A stretch of 64,000 bases of DNA from Ambrosia x helenae (Eukaryota; Streptophyta; Magnoliopsida; Asterales; Asteraceae). The stretch lies in NCBI GenBank assembly GCA_030844895.1, contig CM061233.1:48141937-48205936 (forward strand), read 5' to 3'. How positions within the stretch are numbered: the stretch's first letter is position 1; each line of letters opens with the position of its first letter. Positions 11,601-22,816 of the stretch are shown here, piece by piece. The notes beneath the pieces were generated by a model that searched no databases, was not told the DNA's origin, and saw nothing but the letters and a program-made list of their open reading frames with translations. Made by a program: the position numbers and the translations under genes.

Positions 11601-12307
11601 GATCATCATGAGAAACCTCGGATATAGCATGAATTGCTTCTTCTTCAAACCCTTTAACATTTCCAGCATATGATCCAGTATCATCCCAGATACGTTGAAT
11701 GGTTTGTTTAGAGTCAACGCAACCATCAACGAGCTTAGACTTCTTCTCATCACATCATATCCACCGCTCACACATCCAAACACGTGGATAATGACATGTG
11801 CAAAATATTTGAATTGACGCCCAGCTTTCCCTTATGTATGGAACCATCAGTAATCGCTCCTTTATACTTCATTCTGAGGAAACATGCTTTCTGTTCAGTC
11901 CAGGATAATTCTCTTGGATCTTCACTCACTTCAAACTTTATCTGGAGCGCTTCTCTAATATCAGACTCTGTAATAAACATCTCCATGTCTTGTATCTTGC
12001 TTCTAATGATTGTCTGATTATCCCAGAAGTCATACTTTGCATTCTTGTAGAAATCTTCAATGATGTCTTTGTAAATGATAGTCGGAGTAGCTAAAGCATA
12101 GACAACTCTGCTCCTCTTCAAGAATTCAATGATACCAGTAAATTCTACATTCTTTTCCACATCGCCAAGATAAGCACAGCAATTGTGTGTTTTCTCAAAC
12201 GGCCAGCTTATCGGTGTAGATGATTCAGCCTCTTGAATAGTCTCTGGAACTGCATCTGAAATGATATTCTCCACTGGAGTCTCAATGTTCTCAGTTTGGT
12301 CAGCCAT
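8680..12307 (-). pseudogene. ORF3 of element A, extra protein downstream of pol (two frameshifts)
   Basis: The start is taken as ATG 12307 (MADQTENIET), just after a splice-acceptor-like TGTGCAG. Two frameshifts split one roughly 1,200-codon frame: near 11821 (one base short against the host copy) and near 10905-10920 in a G/A run. Three parts are visible. The N-terminal module of about 330 residues contains CCAYLGDVEKNVEFTGII and DPRELSWTEQKACFLRMKY. The middle is a Lys/Glu/Asp-rich, coiled-coil-like acidic region. The C-terminal module of about 230 residues contains FDPMWLINCTFEDIIMLFYN. I see no signal peptide or membrane segment, so the 'envelope-like' label of SIRE third ORFs is not supported. 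Function is unknown. Similar Asteraceae proteins are, from memory, annotated 'synaptobrevin/longin-like'; I cannot verify that. Confidence 0.8.
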
Positions 12308-14652
12308 CTGCACATCAAAATTAGAAACAAACGTCAAAATACAAAATCGACAAAAATTCAAAATTTTAAGTTTTTAAGGTTCCACATTCGCCCGTTTTGA
12401 ACTGGTCGAATGTGAGTTTTTCTGGTCGAATGTGAAAAGATTTTGAATTAAAATCACATTCGCCCGTTTTTGAAGTTACATTCGCCCAAATTCTTCACCT
12501 TCGCCCGTTTTATGGACCGAAGGTAAAACCGTTCTTCCCCAAAAATTCAAAAATTGTTCAAACTTGTTTTTAACATGTAATTTTGATTAGGATGTATGCT
12601 AATATGGCCGATTAACCTTCGTCCATCATCAATTGTCCGTTAATTTCAATTTACATCGGTTTTAAAGACGAATTATGTTAAAACTGTTTCATACGATCAT
12701 TTTACCAATCAAACAATGTTATTATCCTAATTCTATCAATCTTCTCCCCCTAAAACTGATGTATATTGAAATGTAATCAAAATCAATCAAAAACAAACAC
12801 TCTAAGATCCTAAAATCTAAAACCCTAAGTCCGGTTACAAAAACGACGATTCCGGCCTGTTTATAGCTCCATTACCTGTGATTGTGATATAGAAATGATC
12901 AGCACACACTAGGGAATAATAAACACAAGGCAAAAGAATTCCAGCAACAAGTTTGGTTATCAGAAAGAAATTTTGAAAACTTTATGAATGAGGGTCGAAT
13001 CTGAAATGGCATGATATATAAAGGCCACTTTCGCCCGTTTATATGGTCGAATGTGAGTTTGTTCCACATTCGGCCCAAACAAATGACCCGAAAGTGAAAT
13101 TTTTCACCCGAAAGTGGAACTTGGATGAAATTCCCACATTCGCCCAATTAAAACGCCCGAAGGTGAAGATTTTTCAACATTCGACCCAATTAAGGGGCGA
13201 ATGTGAAATGGAAAAATCTGAAAATTTTGCCAAATCACGAATTCGAATCCCGTTCAACATTTTTCAATCTGTTAAACTTCCAAAACTCAAATTTTCACTT
13301 TTTGAATGATACAAAGCCCAGATGGTGTTATCAAATCTCAGAAATTGACCATCAAGCATCCCCGGTTATCAAAAATAAAGCATAAATGCAAAAAGTTTGG
13401 ATTTTTCTGAAATTTTATCAAAACACACCTAAAATCTTTTGGATTTTGTATCTTTTTGACAATAAAAGTAAATTGCATCAAAGTAAATGAAAGCAGTAAA
13501 CATTTTGTGATATCCGGTAAGAGGATCATATCAGTTTTCTGAGAAATCTGATCACAGCGTTGATCTGTTTGTTTAATATTATCATTAGAAACAATATGTG
13601 ACATGGCAATTGCTGATATTGTGGTCCACTTAAGCTCACATGCAGACAATTACGCAATGCTTTAAAATGATACGAGTTAGGTGTATTAGACTAACACATT
13701 GTGGTGCCCACACACATGACATACTCCCGTATCAAGTAATTGCACAAAGCTTCGTCGTAACGCGTGATTATGCCAGAGTTATCCGTAAAAATTACAAAGT
13801 ATATAGCACAGAGGTGTACAGGTCAGCAAACGAATGCAGCAGAGTAACATGTGCATATACACTAGGTTGAGGCTGATATTAACCACTGATTTGCATCAGA
13901 AAGTCAATACGATGTAATAATGATCTTTGATCAATAAAACATAAAGTTCCTCAATTCGGTAACTTTCGGTTTTGGCATTTAAGCTCTTTTTGCAAATATT
14001 CTGATGAAACTAGGTCCGTAAATCAATACGACAAAAGTTTAATCAGAATATCCCGGATAACCATAACATAACGACCCGAAACCTCAGATTTTGGCAATCC
14101 TATCAAACGAAATTACGGTACTAAGACCATATGCCCATGAGGTGTTCAGCCACGAACGCGTAGTTTGTTATGTTTGTATCACTAATGCACGCAATATTTA
14201 GTCTACGAAGCCTATCAGCATATCACACGTAATCAACATACGCCTCATTATACTATACAATTCTTTAGCCTGTGTCAGATCCCCACTGATGTACTATCAT
14301 TTCCTCTTTTTATCCAGGAAATCATTTTGGTTTTTCTAATTTTTAGGTCTTTTGAAATTTTTCAATGTTTTTGGTTTTTCTGATAAAATGGCTCCCCCTA
14401 AAATAAAGAACATATTTTTGGGTTTTTAATTTTTCTGAAAAAAACAAAAAAAAAACAAAAATTTGAAAGAAACAATCCACTTGAAAGCATCAACTTCTTT
14501 GAGGATTAAACAATCCCCTCGAAAGCATCAACTTCTTTGAGGATTACGATAGAAAAGAGAAATTCCCAATTAGCAAAGAGAAATTCCCAATTAGCAAAAT
14601 ATTAAAAATAAAACTAAAACTAAAACTAAAAAGCGATAAACCGAGGTGCCGA
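12308..14652 (-). other. Non-coding spacer between pol and ORF3 of element A
   Basis: There is no plausible gene in about 2.3 kb. It contains clustered TTCGCCC/GGTCGAA words (12380-12535 and 12990-13205) and several blocks nearly identical to the host element's spacer: 13711-13736, 13943-13966, 14064-14142 and 14266-14304. The bases before ORF3 (12308-12360, minus strand) are T-rich and end TGTGCAG, like a 3' splice site. Confidence 0.8.
12380..13205 (-). repeat. TTCG(C/A)CC / GG(T/G)CGAA word clusters in element A spacer
   Basis: About a dozen copies of TTCGCCC, TTCGACC or their complements occur in two groups (12380-12535 and 12990-13205), usually as CACATTCGCCC or GGTCGAATGTG, with 15-50 bp of unrelated sequence between them. 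The same words recur in LTRs and leaders of the SIRE copies. Confidence 0.8.
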
Positions 14653-16410
14653 TTAGTCCTGTTTTTCTTTTATATTGTTTACTTTTAAAAGATATTCAAA
14701 GCGGGATCTGTCAAAAGCTTTTGTAAACAAATCTGCACGTTGGTAGTCAGTATGGATTTTGACCATATCTATCAATTCCTTAGCGTAACAATCACGGATA
14801 AAATGATATTTGATCCGGATATGTTTCGCTTTAGAATGATTTTCAGTATTTTTAGTTAATGCAATTGCGGCTTCGTTGTCACAGTGTATAGGGGTTTTAA
14901 GAAACTGCAAACCGTAATCCACCATCTGCTGTTGGATCCAGAGTACTTGCGAACAGCAACTCGAGGCTGCAATGTACTCAGCTTCACAGGTAGACAGCGC
15001 CACGGAAGTCTGTTTCTTGCATTGCCAGGTAATTAACCTGCTCCCTAAAAACTGGCAACCAGCTGTAGTAGATTTGCTATCTTTGTCACAGCCGCCCCAA
15101 TCTGCATCACTAAAAGCAATAAAATCAAAATCATCATCATTAGGGTACCAAAGTCCTTTTGAGGGACAACCCTTCAGATATCTAAGGATACGCTTGACCG
15201 CCGTCAGATGACTTTGTTTCGGCTTCGATTGATAGCGAGCACAGAGACACGTTGCATACATAATATCTGGTCGAGACGCCGTCAAATACATCAGAGATCC
15301 GATGATTGCTCTGTATGTAAATGGGTCCGTCAGCTCCCCCTTAGCGTCCACTCCAATCCCGTGATTGGGTTGAATCGGGGTATCCATCGGCTTAGAGTCC
15401 TCCATCTGGAATCGGCTCAAGATGTCGGATACGTATTTCGTCTGGTGAATGAAGATCCCGTCGGGTCTTTGGTCCACCTGCAAGCCTAGGAAAAACTGCA
15501 TCTCCCCCATTGCGCTCATTTCGAACTTTTCTTGCATGACAGTTTCGAATTCCCTGCATAAAAGCTCGTTAGTTGAACCAAATATTATATCATCAACGTA
15601 AATCTGCACTAGAAGCAAATCATCTCCCGTCTTCTTCGTGAAGAGGGTGCAATCGACGAGGCCGCGCTTAAATCCTTTGGAGATGAGGTATGTACTTAGC
15701 TCCTCGTACCACTGTCTTGGAGCCTGGTGCAAACCATATAGAGCTTTGTTCAGCACGTAGACCTTATCCCGGTGGATTGGGTCCTCAAAGCCTGGTGGCT
15801 GCCCGACATAAACCTCTTCCTTGACTTTCCCGTACAGAAATGCGCTCTTAACGTCCATTTGATAAACTTTGAATTTCTTGTATGAAGCAAACGCAAGAAA
15901 CATCCGAATAGCTTCAATCCGTGCTACCGGTGCATAGATTTCGTTATAATCAATCCCTTCGATTTGATGGAAACCCTGCACGACCAATCTGGCTTTGTTA
16001 CGAACAATAACCCCACGATCATCCTTCTTGCACTTAAACACCCATTTAGTGCCTATTTTCTTCCTTCCCGGCGGCAAATCCGTGAGCGTCCAAACTCCCA
16101 ATTTCTGGAATTGTAATAACTCCTCCTGCATTGCTTCAACCCAGGCATCTTCATTCAAAGCGTCCTTGTATGTCCTTGGCTCTACCTGCGACACATAACA
16201 CGCAAACGACCAATCATTTTGACTACCAGATTTTTGAATTTTGGCATATAATGCTAAAGCACCAAAACTCTCTGGCGAGTTAACGCTTCTCAGCTGCCCT
16301 CTGGTCATAACACCACTTCCAGGATCACCGATAACTTGCTCCAGCGGGTGAATACGATGAATCCGAGATTCCGGATAATCAGGTACAGTAACTCCCGTCT
16401 GAGCAGTCAA
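14653..16410 (-). CDS. Reverse transcriptase and RNase H of element A (copia RVT_2)
   Basis: An open frame of 585 codons is the most intact coding segment in the window. RT: QMDVKSAF (catalytic Asp186) and YVDD (residues 271-274, IYVDDIIFG). RNase H: SDADWGG (Asp435/Asp437), STCEAEY (Glu476), CDNEAA (Asp511), and RADLFTKAF near the end. It copies RNA into cDNA and removes the RNA strand. In an intact element it would be the C-terminal half of Pol. Here it is cut off from integrase by a stop (16706) and frameshifts near 16640 and 16460, so it would not be made as a normal fusion. The M at 16410 is not a natural start. Confidence 0.9.
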   Translation of the reverse strand: MTAQTGVTVPDYPESRIHRIHPLEQVIGDPGSGVMTRGQLRSVNSPESFGALALYAKIQKSGSQNDWSFACYVSQVEPRTYKDALNEDAWVEAMQEELLQFQKLGVWTLTDLPPGRKKIGTKWVFKCKKDDRGVIVRNKARLVVQGFHQIEGIDYNEIYAPVARIEAIRMFLAFASYKKFKVYQMDVKSAFLYGKVKEEVYVGQPPGFEDPIHRDKVYVLNKALYGLHQAPRQWYEELSTYLISKGFKRGLVDCTLFTKKTGDDLLLVQIYVDDIIFGSTNELLCREFETVMQEKFEMSAMGEMQFFLGLQVDQRPDGIFIHQTKYVSDILSRFQMEDSKPMDTPIQPNHGIGVDAKGELTDPFTYRAIIGSLMYLTASRPDIMYATCLCARYQSKPKQSHLTAVKRILRYLKGCPSKGLWYPNDDDFDFIAFSDADWGGCDKDSKSTTAGCQFLGSRLITWQCKKQTSVALSTCEAEYIAASSCCSQVLWIQQQMVDYGLQFLKTPIHCDNEAAIALTKNTENHSKAKHIRIKYHFIRDCYAKELIDMVKIHTDYQRADLFTKAFDRSRFEYLLKVNNIKEKQD

Positions 16411-16705
16411 GTTTTCTACAGCATCCAGATCATGACCCGTGTTTGATGATGAAGCAACATCTGGATTGGAGTTGGGTTCACTGGCATTGCCTCTGGTTCT
16501 TCTGCATGTTCAAGAATGACTTCTTCAAATTGTTCAACTTCAGATTCTGAAGAGTCTAATGAAGTTGAAGCCTCTTGAAACACATCTTCCTCTTGTATAG
16601 GAGCATTGGTATCATTAGAAGCTGGTAGGGGTTCACTGTGATTGGACGCACCAACGATGAAGTCGTCGCGTTTTCACACTCGTAAAGTAATCTGATAACA
16701 GCTTC

Positions 16706-18090
16706 TTAAACCAAGCTATCTAGATTGAATGATTCAAAGAAATCTTTGTAATCAAACATCCAATCAGGACCCGTGCCTTGCAAATTTTGAGTATATCGTT
16801 GAACTTCCACGTTAGCCCAATCCTCCACTTGACGAGTTCGCTTGTTGAATACCCGTTTGAGCGGGGTTGCATATCCAACAAAGTATCCCTCCTCAGCTTT
16901 AGGACTAAACTTCTCACCTGGATTCAACATCGTGCATGGCGCCCCAAAAGGTTCTAGATACTCTAAGTTTGGCTTTCGTCGGTGTAACAGTTCATAAGAT
17001 GTTTTTCCAAACTTCTTCACTGTTAGAACCCGATTTAGTGTATAATTTGCTGCATAAATCGCCTCGTTCCAGAACATTACCGGAAGATTTGAATCAGCAA
17101 GCATTGTTCTAGCCGCTTCAATTAGAGTCCTATTCTTTCGTTCAGCAACACCGTTCTGTTGCGGGGTGTACGGAGCCGAATATTCATGATGTATCCCTTT
17201 GCTTTCACAAAGTTCAACCATCTTGGCATTTTTGAACTCCGTCCCATTGTCACTCCGAATTCTCTTTATCTTCACATTGTAGAGATTCTCCAATCGAGTG
17301 AACAGAACTTTCAAGTTGTTAAAGGTGTCACTTTTGTTTTGCAGACACATCACCCATGAAAATCTTGAGTAGTCATCAGTGACAACTAAACAATAAAGCT
17401 CTCCAAGATGACTTTTGCGCTTGACCGGTCCGAATAGGTCCATGTGCAATCGCTCAAGTGGCATCTCTACAGAGTTGACTTTCTTCACTTTGTGGGACTG
17501 TTTGTGTTGCTTCCCCTTCTTACAACTTACACACTTGTCATTCAGATGGAAATGTTTCACGTTTACTCCATCGACAAGCCCATTTTTCACAAGTTGGTTC
17601 ATTTTTCTCAGATGAATGTGCCCCATTCTTCGGTGCCACATTATCGATTCTTTCTCAGTCGCTTTGGATAGAAAACATGTTATTTGCCCCTGTGATGTCA
17701 TCGCCTTGGACATATCAAGAATATAGAGATTGTTGACGCGAGGTGCCATCAACATTATCCACTCCTTTGGAATTTTGAAGCCCGGTTTGAGAATATAGCA
17801 GGATTTGTCATCAAAATGCACAGAAAATTGTTTATCACATATTTGACTGACACTCAACAGATTATAATCAATCTGTTTCACATAAGATATACGCTCAAAG
17901 CTCACTATCCCATTACTCACGCTCCCCTCCATTGTGATATATCCACCTTTATTTCCAGCGAATGCGACATACCCTCCATTGATGTTTTTTCACGTCGAAC
18001 AACAATGCTAGATCCCCTGTCATGTGGCCTGAAGCTCCACTATCAACAATCCAAAGACTGCTAATAGGGCCAGCTGAAGCTCCCTGCACA
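16706..18090 (-). pseudogene. Protease and integrase of element A
   Basis: Protease (about 18083-17935): the minus strand reads WIVDSGASGHMTGD with active-site DSG, then shifts frame at an A6 run near 17990 where the host copy has A5. Integrase (17932-16706, 408 residues): GAG-pre-integrase and zinc domain with H100, H105, C134, C137 (WHRRMGH, CVSCKKG), and a catalytic core D165 (HMDLFGP), D228 (IRSDNGTEF), E264 (VAERKNRT), with the expected 35 residues between the last two. The frame ends at TAA (16708-16706) where the host copy has GAA. The catalytic residues are all present, so defects are confined to frame and stop. Confidence 0.85.
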
Positions 18091-18105
18091 CAAAAAGTAA
18101 ATCAT

Positions 18106-21100
18106 TTATTTCTTTCGGGGGACCCAAGCCTGAGTCTTGGGTCTTTGAACATCAGCTTTCAAAGAGACATTCTCATTAACATTTTCAACAACTTTTTGTT
18201 TTGGATCAATCTTTTTCTGATTGTTCAAAACAGTTTCCTTTTTCTCATTGACCTTAGAAGTAGAAGCTCCTGGAGTACCATTGGGTGACCAAGATTGTTC
18301 AGACCTTTTAAGGATGCGAATCTGAGATTTTGGATTCTCAGTCGGTTTCTGAACATTGTTAACAAATGTAACTTTCTTGGTTACCTTATCTGATTGAACA
18401 GACTTAGGTCCAACATTTGATTTGACAATCGGTTTTAGTGGAACCTTTTGCCTATCAATTGTTGCGTTCACCACAGGCTTCCTCCATGATTGTTCCATAG
18501 CAATCCGATTTCTTTGATCATATTGAATTGGACGATTGTTCCTCATTTGATGAAAATTGTTTTGATTATAAAACTGTTGTTGTTGAGGAACAACTCGTCT
18601 GTGTGGTGGAACATAATGATCAATCGGTTTTCTCATGGAATTTCTCACTTCAACCTCGTGCCTTTTATGCCTTACATATGGACACTGAGCAAGTAAATGC
18701 CCGCGTTCCCCACATTTAAAGCATGCACGGTACTCTTCAAAAACATATTGAGCATTTGGTTGAGCAAATGATCTAACAGGATATTGATCATTGTACTGTT
18801 GATTTCTCAAACTCTCAGGGAGTGGCCCTTTTGAGTAAGTAGGCTCACGAAAACCATTTGCTCTGTTATTGGGTCGAATGAACTCTGTGACATGGACCTT
18901 TGGTTCTTGAGGAACATCCAAATACAATTTCTTTAAAATTGCTGGTGGAATCTCATTTGTTCTCTCATGTTTTGGGAACCAAATGGTGCTTTCTTGCCAA
19001 ATCTTTTCTATTTTAGCATAGTTAGCATTTTTGATTGGAAATTCCTCATCAGAGATGATTTTATCGGATCCTTCCATCCGATAGAACACCTTGACAGGTT
19101 TGTCACAAGGTTCATTCTTAACATCTTTATTTTCAAGATTCTTTTTAATCACATTCTTTTCAGACTTTTTCTCACGATGAGCATTTGCCATCGGATGCAC
19201 ATGTTGAGATGATGAAACTGGTTCAGTAGTAATGATGTGATTTTCTTTTGGAATTTCACATGCATTAACAGTTTGATCATTACCAGTATCATCACTCTCT
19301 GAGTCTGAATCCACACTTTCAGCATAAACACCCTCATCATTCAAACCTAAAATCGGTCTCACATCGGAATGAGGATCACCAATACTCGAGGTATTAGATT
19401 CAATTTCCGATGATGAGTCTGATTTTACCGAGCTCTCCGGTGTAACTTGGTGACAATTATGATTTTCAAAAAGCACCGGAGATGGCACAGACTTGTAATT
19501 AGTGGTTTGATCATCTATGATGTGGTCTACCACGTAAGCAATGTGCTTATAACTTTCCAACTTTTTGTTTACTTTCTCAGCAAAGCATTTTATGGCTGCC
19601 ATTTCCAACTTGGTATTTTCAATTTCATTGATATAGTTGTTAATTGCCAATTGTTTTAATGATAAAGTGTTTTTCAAGTCGGAAATGTCCTTTTTGTAGC
19701 CATATAATACCTTGTTGAAAGCATTCAACTCTTTGCGAGTAGATTGACTGTTCATGATAGCACTATCACGTTGAACACGGAGTTGTTTATTCTCCTCAGT
19801 CAATCTATCACATGTGCCACAATATTTATCACTTTTAATATCAGTGCTAGATTCAGAACATACAGGTTTTGGCGGATCAGTCATGGCCATCAATGCGAAA
19901 TGAGCTTCCTTTCCAGTAAAGAATTTAGAATAGTCAATCTTGGTGAAAGCATCATCAGCAATGCACGACTTCCTCGTCATCAGAAAATCCGCTTCTGCTA
20001 GCAACTGATCAATGTCATCATCTAGTGATGTAACACTTGCTTCCGTATCCGATTCACTGTCTGAATCAGAATAAACCGATTCACACTCCTCAGGAACATC
20101 AGAAACAGTATCAATCACCACTCCAGAATTAGTTTCCTCAACCTTAACCTCAACAGGTTCATTCTCCACATCCATTTCAGCCTCAGATTCATCACTTTCA
20201 CACTCAGTTTCTTTCTTTTCGTCCACCGTCACCGACTCTTCAATATCAACCTTGCAAGCAACGCAAGCCACATTGCCACCAGTAGTAATTTCCTCCACTC
20301 CTATTTGCAATCCCGACCAATCAAACCTTTCATCTTGTTGAGTCACCAATGCTTGATTCTGACTCGTGTTCTGTTGTGTCTCATTCGGGGTAGTGATCGG
20401 TATAACTGTTCGGTTAGTGTTGTTAGGAGATTGGTTTTGGTTCTGGTTTGATGTGTTAGGTTGTCTGTTTTGGTTGTTGTTAGAGTTATTTTGACGGTTT
20501 TGATAATTGTTGTTGTTTTGGTAAGAAACTTGGTTTTGGTTTTGTTGTTGACGATTCTGATAGCTTGCATTGAATGGATTTCTATTACCTTGTTTTGGTG
20601 GCTGGGTGCATTCTCGTTTAAAGTGACCTTTTCCTCCACAGTTAAAACAAGTAACTTTCTCCTTGTTGAACCCGTAGGTTGTGTTAGGAGAAGTTCCCAA
20701 ATCTGTTCTACCTGTCTTTTCAATAAACTCCGTTGCTCTTCTCATGATGCTTGCAAAAGCCCATTGGATATCAATGAGTTCCATCTCTTCCTTGTCGATC
20801 TGTGCATAGTCTTCATTGGTTAAGTTGTTATTCCCAATTTGACTAGCAACTAATCCGTTGTAAGATGAAACCATTGCTGAGACTAGTGCAATATGTTGTT
20901 GAGCAACTTCCACTGTCACATTGCCCAAGTTAGAAGTCTCCAAAACCACTTGTTGTTGATTAGGTTGAGTAACCTGGTTCATTGGTTGTTGTGATTGGCT
21001 AGCAGTGTAGAAAGATGCTTGTTGCATTGGGGAGAATGGTGGAATGTAGGAATTGTTGTATTGTTGTTGTGGTGGTGGTTGTGTGTATGATGGTTGTGAG

Positions 21101-22155
21101 TAGGATGAAGTTTGTGCCATGTAGTTGATGGTAGGTTTTGGTGATTCCATAACATTGGAAATGCAAGCAACATGTGGTGCAACTATCCCTCCTGAACTTG
21201 AGTTACTCACAGGAACTGAAGTGCCTCCAAAGTATAAGCTAGGATTCTGAGGAACCTGTGCTCTTCTAGCTTTCCTCTTCTCTTCCATTTCCTTGTTTTC
21301 TAGCTTCTGAATAAACTCTTGAATAGTCCAGTATTGGTATGCATCCTTTCCCTGAGAACTTCCACATGCTGATCCCAGTAAGGTGGTAAAGCATCTGCAA
21401 ACTTATCCACCAAATTCTTCATCGGAATCTGTATACCATAACTTGACAATTCAGTTAGCAAATGACTATATCTAGGAGTTAATTCTTTTAAAGTTTCATT
21501 TCCAATATAAGAAAAATTCTCAAACTCCTTTCTCAATTCATCCATCCTCAAACTTCTAGTTTTCTCATTCCCATCATGCCTCCTCTTAAGCACATCCCAC
21601 AATTGCTTAGACGTTGTACAAGTCCCAAATTGATGCAATAGATCATTTGTGATTGCCTGAGTCAATTGGGAAAAGGCTTTCTTTTCCACAGCAAACTTCT
21701 TTTTTCTCTTCCTCAGTCATGCTCTCCAATGGAACTGGTTCACCTGTATTCTCCAAAACTGGTGCTGTGTAACCTTTAGCAATCATACTCCATGCCTCTG
21801 CTCCCTCCACTCCCATGCCTTCCAAGTGAATCTTGAACTTGTTCTGCCACTGATTGTATTCTTGTATCTCCATAAGCTTTGGTGGCCGATTCCCGCTACC
21901 TGAAGACAAATCATTAATCAGTGTGGAAATAGCATTTGTAGTTTGAGTGTTTACCACCGCTGCTGCTACTCCCCAGTAGTCAGGTTGTGGTGCTGAAGGT
22001 GCTACGCTTTGAGGCATCGAGCTCGTCATCGCCATGTAGTTAATTGGTTGCGAAGACTGTGTGCTCGTCTTTTGTGCTGCCACCGTCCATGGGTCCATCA
22101 CTTGCTGTTGTGGTTGTGTCGTTGCTGATCTCGGAGTAGTCGGAAAATTCCACAT
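18106..22155 (-). pseudogene. gag of element A (long, two zinc knuckles, frameshifted)
   Basis: ATG 22155 (MWNFPTTPRS) matches the start of the host copy (23768). Frames 22155-21643, 21689-21300 and about 21330-18106 belong together; frameshifts are near 21690 (A-rich run) and 21340. Full length would be about 1,350 codons, long for copia Gag. The UBN2-type Gag core spans about 21870-21340 (FSQLTQAI, DALPPYWDQHVEVL). Zinc knuckle 1 is CFNCGGKGHFKREC near residue 500 and knuckle 2 is CFKCGERGHLLAQC near residue 1145, with a Gln/Asn-rich and then acidic linker between. It ends TAA at 18106; protease follows in a different frame after a T-rich tract and GTGCAG. Confidence 0.85.
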
Positions 22156-22800
22156 GATCACTAACTTCGAAAAATTCAACACTTAGAAAATTTTCCAAAA
22201 ATTAATCCTAGGTTCGCCCAGTTATATCTCACTATCGTCCCTTCTGATGCAGGTTCGCCCAAACCGTATCACTCGAAGGTAAACACTCACCAGAATGTAA
22301 AAACACACTAACACAAATCCACTTTCGCCCAGAATATTCTAGGTTCGACCGTTTCTATTCTACGTTCGCCCGCCCGATCAATCTGATGTGGAAATGTGAC
22401 CCGAAAGTGAAAACTTCAAACAAAAATTTTCCAGGTTCGCCCAAAATTTCCTAGGTTCGACCAAAAACCACTCAGGTTCGCCCAAAACTACTCAGGTTCG
22501 CCCACTAAGTTCCAGGTTCGGCCAGTACAGGTTTGAAAAACGGTTACACTTTGAAAAACGGTTATTTTGATCTCTGATTTTCAAAAGTTTGTGGATTTGA
22601 ATGATCTTAATCAGGTTATGATTCGGAATTGATTTGGAACAACTTTAATTCTTGGAATTTTGAATTTTAACCACAAAATCAACTTCAAATCAATCAAAAA
22701 CACTCAAAAACCATTTTCATGCAAAAACAGATGTATTTTGATCAAAATTATATCCAAATCAGCTCTGAGTTTATCAAATTTGTTGTTGTATGATCCGTAT
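22156..22800 (-). other. Untranslated leader of element A with TTCGCCC cluster
   Basis: No gene. 22205-22530 holds about a dozen TTCGCCC/TTCGACC words, mostly as AGGTTCGCCCA at 15-40 bp spacing. The rest is AT-rich leader between PBS and gag. Confidence 0.8.
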
Positions 22801-22813
22801 GGCTCTGATACCA
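22801..22813 (-). other. Primer-binding site, initiator tRNA-Met type (element A)
   Basis: The minus strand reads TGGTATCAGAGCC, three bases (AAG) after the LTR end. Confidence 0.95.
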
Positions 22814-22816
22814 CTT

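Noticed and set aside
8680..12307. ORF3 as a retroviral-type envelope protein
   Set aside because: No signal peptide, hydrophobic fusion peptide or membrane helix is visible; position alone is not enough.
22205..22530. CRISPR-like regular short repeats
   Set aside because: The repeated word is only 7-11 bp, spacing is irregular, and the setting is a plant retrotransposon leader.
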